A stretch of DNA of 64,000 nt from Candidatus Amoebophilus asiaticus 5a2 (GTDB taxonomy: Bacteria; Bacteroidota; Bacteroidia; Cytophagales; Amoebophilaceae): the NCBI RefSeq assembly GCF_000020565.1, contig NC_010830.1:1820365-1884364 (forward strand), in the 5' to 3' direction. This document shows, piece by piece, positions 36,442-46,900 of this stretch. The notes under the pieces are model-generated. The model saw only the letters and a program-made list of their open reading frames with translations, had not been told where the DNA came from and did not search any database. Position numbers and translations under genes: made by a program. Numbering within the stretch: the stretch's first letter is position 1; the number at the start of each line of letters is the position of its first letter.

Positions 36442-39400
36442 TCACACCTCAGGGCAAGAAATTTCTTGCTCTCTTTCACTAGATGAAACAAGCAGGTTGC
36501 TTGTAGTAGTTCCTTCAAAGTTTTGAGAAAGAGAGGGCCCAGCGCCTTCACTTGTTATATCTGCTTTAATGCTAATCTCACCACTTTTAGGTAATTCAAT
36601 CCTTAAGCTTCCATCCCTCAGCATAGTTATCATCTCTATAGTTTTATTTTCTTCCAGGATAGAGGTAAGCTCTTTGTGTAATTCAGATATAAAAGGTTTT
36701 TTTAATGCTAAAAGATAACTCAGATAACGCTTAGCCAAATGGGGACCCCAGATATCCAAAATATTGAATTTATTATTTGAGATATTGCATAAAGGAAAAC
36801 TTGTTCCTACATGCCATTTAAGCTTTTCTGATAAGTAAACAACAGGATCATCAATGGTCCAGATTCTAAATATATTGTTTTTCCCAAGAACTTTTTCTAT
36901 GCTCTTTTGTGATGATTCATCAGCGATAGCTGGTGCTCCAAAGATAAAGGTTTTTACTGAAATGCTATTTTCATCAATATCAAGTTTATCATAAAGATGT
37001 GGTATTTGTTCAGTTTTGTAATGGTAAGCAGCAAGGAGAGCTAACGCTCCTCCAAGACTATGGCCAGTTGTAATAATCTTAAATTTCTTAGGTTTTGTGT
37101 TTTTTTCATAATAATGATTAATTTTATCTATTAATAAATTACAATAAGTAGGAGCGGATTTTGTGAATAGCTCACCTATTCCCTGATGAACAGATAAATT
37201 TAGAAGTGGCGTATAGCCTATTCTAACATTGGTGTTCCAATCTTTTGCTGAGTTTGAACCAGAATAAACAATTACAAGCTTATCTTTTCCTTGTTTTAAT
37301 GCGTTGCCCCTCTCTATATAAGCAACATAGTCTACTTCACCTAGTTCTGGAAACCAAGCAAGTGAATTCTCTTTATATTTCACAATCCCTGTTCTGAAGT
37401 CATTAAATATGCCTTTAAGGTCTTCCAAATTCCGAAAGCCAACATCTAAGACAAAAATATTTGAATTAGATGACAGTTGAGTTTTATGTAAAAAAGAATC
37501 GGCAATGACACCCTCAGCCTTTAGAGGATATTCTTTGTTTTTATCGGTAGTATCTATAAACGGTGGAATGGAGGCGTCAATTTGTTTATGGTTAAAGAGC
37601 AAAGAAAATTCCATATGAATTTCGTCTTGAACCTCCTTTAATTCTCGCCTTGCTAATTCAATATTTCCTAAATTTTTATGGTTAATAGGGTCTCTCTTGA
37701 GAGTTTCTTGAAGAAAAATGTTTATCTGGTTGATACACTCAATATAATCTGCTTGAAATTTTGGCCGTTGGGCCTCTCTAGAAGGGAATGGAATCGGAAT
37801 ACTTGAATATTTTCCTTGACTTACGTATATGGCTGGCTGATTTGATACTGCACGCCAATTGTCACGGATTTCTAAAAGATTGCTATATAGACTGTCAATC
37901 TCGTTTTTATTGTCTATTATTCTCCTACGTTTTCTTTTTATACTAGGGGCCTCCTGTTTGGTGACAAAATCTCTAGTTGTAAAGTCTGTATATATGTGCT
38001 GACAAAATTGTATAAGATCTATAATCTTATACAATTTTTTTGGATAAATAGGAAATTCTGCCAAACTAAAGTTCTGAGGGGCACCTGGATTTTTTAAATA
38101 ATTTGTTAACAAATTATTTAAAAAATCTTCAGGAATGTGTGATAGTTTATTGTTGTTCTTAATTTTTTCCGTGAAATATTTAACGTAGGATGGAGGTATT
38201 TGCTCCATTTGATCAGGTGCACTTACATCCTTATAAAAGTCGTATGGAGTCTGGAAAAACCTCTTTACTATGTGTTCATTTACTCTAGAAAATACATCAT
38301 TCCATATGGTTTGAGAAAGAAGGTGCTTGCAATCATTACCATCGTTGTCAGAGATACCGCATATGCAGTCTAATAAGCCAGCTGTTTTCTCAATTTCAGA
38401 TATATCTGAGGGGGCAGAATTAATTTTATTTAAAAAATCCCTATCTTTTAAAAGGTCATTCTTAAAGATATCACGGTTTAATTTCTTTAATTTTATAGCA
38501 AAATCATAAAGTTTCAGTTTTATTCTTTCTGCTTCTCTCTCTATAAAATGTTTTCTTACCTCATCCCTCCACATATTCTTTCTGATATAATATACACTGA
38601 TACTGGCAACAGCCCCTAAAAGTGCTATTGGCATCGCTTCAGATGCTGCCAATACCGCTCCTGTTGTTTGAAAAAATGCTCTTGTTACTTCAGATGCTGT
38701 CAATAATCCTCCTGTTGTTTGCAATAATGTTCCTATTACTCCAGAAGTGAGTTGTGCTCCAGCTATCCAGCTTGAGGGCACCTGAAGGGTAACAGATTTC
38801 TCATTGTGTGATATAGCGTTTTTGTTAAGTGTTTCTTCTAAATCTTCCTTAGCTTTTTTAGAGGGGCCGAATACGAGTGCCATAGGCGTATAATACTGCA
38901 TGCATTTGTCAACGAGTGCATCAACGCTTGCTTTAAAGTTCCGAATTTTTTCGTTAAAATAGATTCGAATCTTTTCGGCAATATGTTTTTTAAGCAATTC
39001 CTTTAGCCGTTCTACTAAGTTAGCTGACATTTTTCTAAGCAGCAATTTAGCATCATCAGGAATAGAGGGGTCCACATCCTCATCAAAATTTAATGATAAA
39101 AAATCCGAACTTTTAATACTTTTCAATACAAGTGCCTTTTCTTTATTATTTTGTTTAAGGAGCGACTGATCATGAGTTGTTAAGGAAGATATACTCTCAG
39201 GTTCTTCTTCGTTGTTTTGGTTTTGATAAAGACCTAACTCTAAAGGACGAGAGAATAATGTTATTCCATTTCTTCTTTCGGCAAGATCATTCAATAACGC
39301 TTTTAACGCTTCGTCTTTTTTTACATCAGCAAACTCTTTTAAATCTTCTTTTATTGTCTTTATACATTTGTGAAAATCTGCAATATGATGTGTAACAACT

Positions 39401-42354
39401 AAAGAAATATTATTTTTTAATTTATAAGGATCCTTAAACATGTTTTTTAGGTTAGCAAGTGCATCTGCAACATCCTTTACACGATTTACAGAAGAGTCAA
39501 AAATGCCGGCAGGCATAACAAAAAGAAATTTTACCCGGTTATGATGTTTAAGAAGAGCTTGAATATAAAGAGCATTTTTGATCTTTTGTAATGTTCCCCG
39601 TGTATCATTGAACCCAGGACAATCTGCATAAACCCACCCTTCTGGATCAGGCCACAATTCAGGCATGCTTGTTTTCGATTTTTTTCCAGGTGCTATTTTT
39701 GAGGACACATCAGGTGTATTATTTTGTGTATCAGAAAAAATATAATGGAATTTGTTATCTCCTTGCTTGCTTGAAGCAATAGTGAAATCTTTTATGCTAA
39801 ACATTTTTTTGCCGGTGAGCCAGTGTACAATAGTTGATTTTCCAGCACCTGTGTTACCCAGGAGTACAATGAGAGGCTTTTTTTCTTCGCCATAAGCGAT
39901 GTTGCTTATTTCTTCCATTTCTTTTTGGAGAAACAAGGAGACATTATAAAGTTTTTTTTGTTCCTCTTCAGTAAAAGATGATTCATGTTTATGTGCTATA
40001 GTTGATAAAAAAGTATTTATTTCCTCATAAAGTTCTTCTTGTTTCGTTTTAGTAAAAGATGTTTCGTTTTTATGTGCTATAGTTGATAAAAAAGTATTCA
40101 TTTCCTCAATTTTTTTATCCATCCTTATTTGAGGCTGTATTTCTTTATCTATACCAAAAGTTTGGCTCGAAAACGCTTCAGAGCTTGGAGAAAGACTACT
40201 ACCATTGCCGGCCGTTTCATTGTTACTTTTGTTCAGCTTCTGATAGACTGTATTAACTGCACGTTCAGCGAGGCATTTTAGTTCATCTTCAGATTTCACC
40301 ATAGGAACAGTAGCATTTTTTTCCCATTCATCAGACTTACTTACGTCCTTAGCCACTTTTTGAATGCCTTCAAGTTTTTCTTGTAATTCCTGACGTTCTG
40401 TATCTAATTCTGGACCACTAATTTTGGCTTCAGTGTTTTTGTTTCGTTTTATATTACTATCAATAGCATGAATTTTCAACTCTATTTGCTTACAATTAAT
40501 TTGATCTATCGAGGTAAAAACTTTTGAAGCAATCTCGGGAACCTTTAGCGAGTTTTGGAGTTGTTGTAATTGTATTTGCTCCAGATATTGAGTAGCCTCT
40601 AGATTCCCAGCCTTTTTAGCTCTTTCAAGATATTTTATGCCTTTTTCCTGCTTTCCTTTTTTATAATAATGCTTTCCCAGTACGAAGTTATCTTCGGCAT
40701 CGTCATCAAGAGTACCATAGCTTTTTCTATTCTCTCCTACTTCCTCCTTTTCACTTTCTTTCTCTCCCTCTTCTTTATCATCTATTAATCTTCTGTTTCG
40801 CTTGAGTTTATCATTGTGTTCTTCTTCTACTTCCATACTTAATTGCTCACCTACCTGCTGACTTTTTAGAGATAAATCCATTAATTGTTGGTGGAGTTCT
40901 CCTAGAGGAGAACCTACTGAACTCTCATCTGTTTGTGGTCTTCTTCTCTTTTGGTGACAAGCTACATTTTCAGTTTCCATAACTTCATCACTTGGCTCCT
41001 TGTATGGAAATGGGATAAGCGTCTGGAAATGAACACCACTATGATAGAGATAAACAATGCGTGTTGCATTTGCAGGAATAAATTGGTGAGTGAGACGTAA
41101 GCCTCCATTTTCAGGTTGATATATTTTTATACCTAAATTGTTAATATATGCAATTGCATCAATAGAGGTAAAATTTGCTTCTTGGTTTGTTGGATTATCG
41201 CCTTGTACGTCATGAAGAGCTACCATCATTTCTCTATTCCCTATATGATGCTTAACAAAAGCCATATATGCTTTTGGCTCAGAAGCTCTTTGCCTTAATG
41301 CTGCTAGTTCCTTTTCTTCTTTTCTATCTATATTCTGAAGGACTGAAGGAAGCTTATCAAGATCTTGCTCCTCTGGCTTCACAGATTGGACTGCAAGTTG
41401 CCTGTTACGCTCCTCTTTCAATCGATTAATTGGGTCTATTCGACTTTCATAAAGCGTGTAATTGATTACTTCTTTAACTTCTTCTGGTAATTCGTGCAAA
41501 GATTTAGCTGCCGATACAATTTCATTAGCAATCATATCACGTACCGTTTTATTATCTTCATATTCTTTTAATCTAGCAATCTGCTCTTCTCGCTCTAAGC
41601 CAGCTGCATTAAAAAAACAGTCCATTCCTTCTCCTGAAACATTTTGACATTTAAACCTTTTTCCTTCAATTTCATATATATCTTGTGAACCTTGTAAAGT
41701 TTTAGAAGGATTAAGAGGCTTTTGAAAGATTGGTAATTCCTTAGCCCTTTCGCTGGGCATAGTCTGTAGCTGGTTATAATTACGTTCTTCTAAAGAGACA
41801 TCCTCCTCTCCTTCTGCTTCTTGTTCCTCTATCGTCTCTACTTGCCCTTCCTGCACTATCCATTCTTCATCCATAGGCTCTTCTTCATCATCTCCTTCCA
41901 TACCACCCACTAGCCCTGCTCCTTTATAGATTACTACTTTAGCTGGCTGACTGCCTTGCGCTAATTGGAGGCGAATACGACGTTCTTGTGATTTTGTATT
42001 TAATCGAGATAAATTAGCTAACGCTGCTCCTTGCTCAACAGCTACTGATAATCCTTCATAAGTTTTACTAAATCCTTGCGGTGCGTTTATCTCGATGTTT
42101 GCTTTTAGCTTACCATCCTCTTGATAACAGGTAACTATATGGCCTCCTTGTGCTGTCAATGTTTTACCAACTAGCGGTTGGATGTTGGTTTGTGGTATTA
42201 TTTCTTGAGTATATGCTTGTATAGACTTTGTTGGCTCCTTTTCAATAGGAATAAGTGGATTATTATCAAATCCTCCTCCACAACTTTGTAAACACAAGCT
42301 GACAAGTAGAAGACGTGCTATGAATTGCTGAGATATATTATGTTTTTCTTTCAT
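36442..42354 (-). CDS. Giant lipoprotein: OTU-like cysteine protease, GTPase and class 3 lipase
   Basis: 1970 residues. A lipoprotein signal (LQSC, about 25) and the shared N-terminal module (26-155; GGHIVT, GAGLVGGM, acidic linker) come first. An OTU-like region (about 235-450) has GEGMDCFFNAAG, where Cys about 245 is the likely nucleophile, and GVHFQTLIPF (His about 442). A Sel1/TPR-like piece follows (about 550-590). A P-loop GTPase domain (about 825-1060) has GNTGAGKST and DCPGFNDTRG. Two hydrophobic segments lie at about 1210-1260. A class 3 lipase domain (about 1640-1890) has GHSLGGALAL (Ser nucleophile), FGAPAIAD and IDDPVVYLS. Basic clusters KRKRRR and KRRRPQ occur. It combines possible deubiquitinating, GTP-dependent and lipolytic activities; each is predicted from motifs. 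Confidence 0.88.
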   Translation of the reverse strand: MKEKHNISQQFIARLLLVSLCLQSCGGGFDNNPLIPIEKEPTKSIQAYTQEIIPQTNIQPLVGKTLTAQGGHIVTCYQEDGKLKANIEINAPQGFSKTYEGLSVAVEQGAALANLSRLNTKSQERRIRLQLAQGSQPAKVVIYKGAGLVGGMEGDDEEEPMDEEWIVQEGQVETIEEQEAEGEEDVSLEERNYNQLQTMPSERAKELPIFQKPLNPSKTLQGSQDIYEIEGKRFKCQNVSGEGMDCFFNAAGLEREEQIARLKEYEDNKTVRDMIANEIVSAAKSLHELPEEVKEVINYTLYESRIDPINRLKEERNRQLAVQSVKPEEQDLDKLPSVLQNIDRKEEKELAALRQRASEPKAYMAFVKHHIGNREMMVALHDVQGDNPTNQEANFTSIDAIAYINNLGIKIYQPENGGLRLTHQFIPANATRIVYLYHSGVHFQTLIPFPYKEPSDEVMETENVACHQKRRRPQTDESSVGSPLGELHQQLMDLSLKSQQVGEQLSMEVEEEHNDKLKRNRRLIDDKEEGEKESEKEEVGENRKSYGTLDDDAEDNFVLGKHYYKKGKQEKGIKYLERAKKAGNLEATQYLEQIQLQQLQNSLKVPEIASKVFTSIDQINCKQIELKIHAIDSNIKRNKNTEAKISGPELDTERQELQEKLEGIQKVAKDVSKSDEWEKNATVPMVKSEDELKCLAERAVNTVYQKLNKSNNETAGNGSSLSPSSEAFSSQTFGIDKEIQPQIRMDKKIEEMNTFLSTIAHKNETSFTKTKQEELYEEINTFLSTIAHKHESSFTEEEQKKLYNVSLFLQKEMEEISNIAYGEEKKPLIVLLGNTGAGKSTIVHWLTGKKMFSIKDFTIASSKQGDNKFHYIFSDTQNNTPDVSSKIAPGKKSKTSMPELWPDPEGWVYADCPGFNDTRGTLQKIKNALYIQALLKHHNRVKFLFVMPAGIFDSSVNRVKDVADALANLKNMFKDPYKLKNNISLVVTHHIADFHKCIKTIKEDLKEFADVKKDEALKALLNDLAERRNGITLFSRPLELGLYQNQNNEEEPESISSLTTHDQSLLKQNNKEKALVLKSIKSSDFLSLNFDEDVDPSIPDDAKLLLRKMSANLVERLKELLKKHIAEKIRIYFNEKIRNFKASVDALVDKCMQYYTPMALVFGPSKKAKEDLEETLNKNAISHNEKSVTLQVPSSWIAGAQLTSGVIGTLLQTTGGLLTASEVTRAFFQTTGAVLAASEAMPIALLGAVASISVYYIRKNMWRDEVRKHFIEREAERIKLKLYDFAIKLKKLNRDIFKNDLLKDRDFLNKINSAPSDISEIEKTAGLLDCICGISDNDGNDCKHLLSQTIWNDVFSRVNEHIVKRFFQTPYDFYKDVSAPDQMEQIPPSYVKYFTEKIKNNNKLSHIPEDFLNNLLTNYLKNPGAPQNFSLAEFPIYPKKLYKIIDLIQFCQHIYTDFTTRDFVTKQEAPSIKRKRRRIIDNKNEIDSLYSNLLEIRDNWRAVSNQPAIYVSQGKYSSIPIPFPSREAQRPKFQADYIECINQINIFLQETLKRDPINHKNLGNIELARRELKEVQDEIHMEFSLLFNHKQIDASIPPFIDTTDKNKEYPLKAEGVIADSFLHKTQLSSNSNIFVLDVGFRNLEDLKGIFNDFRTGIVKYKENSLAWFPELGEVDYVAYIERGNALKQGKDKLVIVYSGSNSAKDWNTNVRIGYTPLLNLSVHQGIGELFTKSAPTYCNLLIDKINHYYEKNTKPKKFKIITTGHSLGGALALLAAYHYKTEQIPHLYDKLDIDENSISVKTFIFGAPAIADESSQKSIEKVLGKNNIFRIWTIDDPVVYLSEKLKWHVGTSFPLCNISNNKFNILDIWGPHLAKRYLSYLLALKKPFISELHKELTSILEENKTIEMITMLRDGSLRIELPKSGEISIKADITSEGAGPSLSQNFEGTTTSNLLVSSSEREQEISCPEV

Positions 42355-42623
42355 AGTTATATGGTTTATAAGCGTTTATATAAGAATAAAAGTTAAAGCG
42401 ATAACATGTTAGCACGGAGTTAACTTAGGTGCAAGCATAAGCTTAGAATAAAATAAGATATATGTGTTTGTGCTTGAATGCATTGCTTGCTCGGAAGGAA
42501 ATAATAACTCCACTACACTTCAAATTACATTAAAGCGTTTCCAAGAAAAGAAGTCAACAGAGTAGAGAAATTTGTGTAGCCATTCCCGAGAAGGAAGAAG
42601 ACGAGGAAAAACAATCTATAATT
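42355..42623. other. Upstream region of the OTU/GTPase/lipase gene
   Basis: An AT-rich stretch up to the IS982 copy. The 26-bp palindrome of the other effector genes is not present here. No ORF is recognisable. Confidence 0.4.
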
Positions 42624-43541
42624 AACCCAAGTTGCTAGTGATTGATAAGTAAAAAAATAAAAAACCTCCGATCTTGTTTTTATACAAACTAATAAACCGG
42701 AGGTCATTATGATTGATCAATCAATAGCAATATACTCATTTATTGACGACTTAATCAAGCGTTTGCATTACCAAGAAGATAAAAAAAGAAAATTGTCAGA
42801 TGCAGCGGTACTAACAACAGCTATCGTTTCAGCCTTATACTTTGGCGGACATCTTGACAAAGCTCGGTCGTTTATGCATTCCACTAGGCTTATCCCTAAC
42901 ATGCTTGATAAAAGTAGGTACAATCGCCGTTTGCATGCTCTATAGGAGAAGAGATAACTTCCCTCTTTTTAGCAATAGGCACTTACATCAAGCAAGTAGC
43001 TACCTGTAAGGATTTTATCTTAGATTCATTTCCCGTAGCTGTGTGTGATAACATACGTATCAGCAGTTGTAAGCTGTTACAAGATGAGGCTTACAGAGAC
43101 TACAAAGCCTCTATGCGCCGTTACTTTTATGGCATTAAAGTGCAATTGATTACAACCAGTAGTGGTATCCCAGTTGAATTCTCAATTGTAGCTGGCAGTC
43201 AAGCAGATGTTAAAGGGCTGGATCAATTACCTTTCTGTTTGCCTGCTGGTAGTGCATTATATGCTGACTCGGCTTATACTAACTACCATCTAGAAGATAT
43301 CTTGGCTGATGAACAGATTAAACTTTACTCTCAGCGTAAAGCGAATACCCACCGAAAGGATACACCTTCTCTAGCTTATCTCAAAGAGCATATGCGAAAA
43401 GTAATAGAGGCTAGCATCAGTGGCATTAAAGGCCTTTTCTTAAGAAAGATTCATGCTGTTACCTTCAACAGTTCTCTAATCAAAATACTTTTGTTTCTGT
43501 TAGCTTTTCAAATCAATAAAGCTTTCCTCAACTAGCAACTT
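42624..43541 (+). mobile_element. IS982-family element, copy 2 (inactive)
   Basis: The left end matches copy 1 (ACCCAAGTTGCTAGTGATTG), and the right end CTAGCAACTT closes at 43541. It separates the OTU/GTPase/lipase gene from a truncated ankyrin gene; that ankyrin frame is cut within a few bases of the right end, so the insertion seems to have truncated it. Confidence 0.75.
42709..43535 (+). pseudogene. IS982-family transposase with a 2-bp frameshift
   Basis: The start is intact (MIDQSIAIYSFIDDL), unlike copy 1. A CT insertion in GCTCTATAGG near 42938, where copy 1 has GCTATAGG, shifts the frame and ends it after RRLHAL. The rest reads on in another frame through FILDSFPVAVCDN and ALYADSAYTNYHLED to KAFLN. 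IS982 transposases are single-frame proteins, so this is read as a disabling mutation rather than programmed frameshifting. Confidence 0.83.
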
Positions 43542-43547
43542 ATGTTA

Positions 43548-43870
43548 AATACTTAACTACTTCTAGATGATCATTCTTGCAAGCATAATGAAGTGGAGTA
43601 TAGCCATCTCCATCTGTAACATTTATATCTGTTCTTTCTGTAGTAAATACTTAACTATTTCTATATTATGATTATCACAAGCATAATCAAGTGGAGTGCT
43701 ACCATATATATCTGTAGCACTTATATCTGCTCCTTCCTGTAGTAAATACTTAAACTACTTCTATATTATCATTCCTGCATGCCCAATGAAGTGGAGTGTT
43801 ACCATATATATCTATACTACTTATATTTGCTCCTTTTTCTACTTAAATACCTAACTAGTTTCTATGGTAA
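43548..43870 (-). pseudogene. Truncated ankyrin-repeat gene fragment
   Basis: Three ankyrin repeats are readable on the minus strand with two frameshifts: [39 protein letters not shown] and [22 protein letters not shown]. They are of the same type as in the gene at 22566-27323. The frame runs into the right end of IS982 copy 2. It is the remainder of a lost ankyrin gene. Confidence 0.85.
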
Positions 43871-43949
43871 AAGCAAGATATTATAAAGTTTTTTTGTCTT
43901 TGTAATTTCTTATTCAAACTGCTAGCAAAGGTTTAGGTCTTAAATATTT

Positions 43950-46900
43950 CTATTTATTTAAAAGTAACCTCTGCTCTTTTTCCAAGGTTTCTACCGCTTC
44001 AGTAATTGCAGGTCTTTTGGTTCTTTCTTTCCAACACCATTGGATAAGTGCAGATATTGACGGAGGAGTGTCCGGAGTGATGGGCTCATGTTTATTTTGT
44101 AATTTTAAAGCCAAAACTTGAGGGTCCCTCTTATTAGCATAAGGTATTTGCCTTGCGCCAAGTTCCCATAATACCATACCATAACTATAAACATCGGAGG
44201 CTTTTGTATTACTAGTTTCTTCTTCTTCGGCTGTTAAGAGCTCAGGTGCCATCCAACGGAGCGACCCTCCTTTCTGACCTCCCACTAAGGTACTAATCGA
44301 ACTAGATATCTTAATTTTAGCCAAGCCAAAGTCCGTTATTTTGGCTTGATAATTTTTATCTAATAAAATATTTAGACTTTTTAAATCACCATGAATAATA
44401 CCGTGTGAGTGCAGATAATTTACACCATGGCCGATATCAGTAGCAATTTGATATCGTAGCTGCCAATCTATTTGTCCTGGTTTTTGAAGAAAGTGGTAAA
44501 GATCCCCATTAGGCATATAATCCATCACCAGAGAATAGTGTGGCGCTTGGAAACAAGCACCAATAAATTTAATAACATAAGGTGATTCCAACCTTGCCAT
44601 CATACTAATCTCTTGTTTGAAATTATGTATGAGAGCTTTAGATAAGTCCTGATTCATTAACTGTTTTATTGCCACTAGCTTGTCTTGATAAGCACCTTTG
44701 TACACAATCCCAAACCCTCCACGGCCAAGCTCTTGTTGAAAATGGAGAGCCTGATAAGGAATCTCGTACGAAATCCTAAGCCGACTAAATTGTTCAGTTA
44801 CCTGCGTTGCAGAGGTAAGTGGTGGGGCTAAACGACCAGCGCTTTGCGGTTCATCATAAGCAGGTGATGGCGGTAAGGTAGTTAGATGCAGATTGGTATT
44901 ACTAGCAAGGCTGGTTGTATTGCTTGGTTTATTTAATGGAGTAGGATTGCTTAAGGAAGCTGGATAATAAAGATTCGACTGACTGCTACCAGAGCCCAAA
45001 ATTGTAGAAGAATCCTTACGCTGTTGTTGACCTCGGTTGATTCTAAAAAGCGCTGCTTGTAAACCTTCAGCCCCTTTTTTATTAATAAAATCGGCAATTG
45101 CTTTGCGCTCATACTTTAAGGCAACAGCAATAGCTGTTTGCCCTAGATGATTTTCCTGCAAATGATAAAAACCGATTTCAATTAAATAATTGATGATATT
45201 TAAATCAGCATATTGTGCAGCAACATGAAGTAAGGTATTACCTTGATTATCAGATACTTGTAAATTTGCCCCATTGTCAACAAACAATTTTAAAAGTTTT
45301 AATTCATTTTGGTAAACAGCCCAAAAAATTGGCGTTGTTCCATTGCCATCTTTTAATTCTAAATCAGCACCTAGCTGAATTAACTGCATTATTATTTTTT
45401 CATTTTTTTGAGCTGTTGCCAAATGGAGGGGCGCTAAGTTATTAAATACACATTGTTTTCTTTGCTGCAAAATATTTATATTTTGTTCAATTTTTTTAAC
45501 CTCAGCCAATAGAGCTACAACTTGATTTCGCTCATCTAGCCAGCGAGAAAGGTTATCGTGATAGTGTTGCCAATTCCTCCGACGCGATTCTGAACCTGAA
45601 AAATAGGAACTTCTATTAGAAGTCATATGCCAAGCATTTTGGGCCGATCCGGAAAAAAAAGCTTTGTTATAGGATGCTTGTTCAACCTTTATGGCATCCC
45701 TTTCAAAGGCCTCCCAGCTTTGCTGGCCTTTTTCAATTGAGTAATCATTTGCTTTAGCTTGGTTTTCTAGTTCTCTCATTATTTGGAATATCGTTTGCTC
45801 AGTAATCTTTGCAGAAAGATTATATTTGGCAGCTTTTATATTGATTTCTTCTAACTGAGCGGCAATTAATTGCGGTAAATCCGGTGGAAAATATAATCCC
45901 TTTAAACTTGCACTAGCAGCATTAATGTTAAATTTCCTATTTAAGCAAAACTTTATGTGTTCTATTTTTGCTTGATAAATAACATAGTGTATCAATGTCC
46001 AGCCATTTTCATCAGCCACATCAATATTAATACCCAACTTTTCTAAATGTAGCAATGAATTAATATCAACTTCTTGTATTGCTTTAATACACTGTTGTTC
46101 ATAAAATTTCTTATTCTTTTCTACATAATTTTGGATAGCTCTTTTTAGCCCCTGGTTAGGTATTAAGTTCGTACTGGTTAACGGTTTTCGGATAAAAGGG
46201 CTAATGGCTCCTTTCTCATTCATATGTTGCTCAATAGCACTTTTCTCATAAGTATAACCATCTGCTGCCATAACAGGCTCAGCCATAATTTGTTTGGTGA
46301 TTGGGCAACAATACTCATCAGGCACAGCACTCGTATGAAGCTCATCTTCTACATATCCTCGATACCCTAGTTTCATGCCACCCAGCAGACCACTTTGGCC
46401 TACATATACATAATCCTTGAAAATATGTACATATTGTTGTTGCCAGCCTTCATTAACTACCTCTTTTTCTGTAAAGCTAAATCCTGGTGTTATAATAACA
46501 GGTAATACTTGCTCGCTAAATCCTGTAGGATAACACTTTCTTACTATGGCTTGTAATTTTCCTTTAGTCTGCGAGAACTGTATCTCATACCCTCCTTTTA
46601 TTGTGTATTGCTGGTATTTTAATAAGCTAGCTGTCAAATGTTTATTTCTTTTTTCTGCTGCAGTATGTTGGTTTTTTCTTATATGCTGTTTAGACCTGAT
46701 TAATTCAGTAGTCTTGCTAATAGATGAATGGATAGATGATTGCACTGATTTTACTGGAGCATTTATTAACTGTATCTGTTTGCCTATATGTATATTATTA
46801 GATAGTTGTTCACTTCTTATAGTTGCTTTAATTTCTTGTTTTGCTATATCAGGTAAACTATTATCGTACATAGATAATTGGACTAAAGCTTGGCCACTAG

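Noticed and set aside
42709..43535. Programmed frameshifting in IS982 copy 2
   Set aside because: There is no slippery heptamer at the junction, copy 1 lacks the 2-bp insertion, and IS982 transposases are encoded in one frame.
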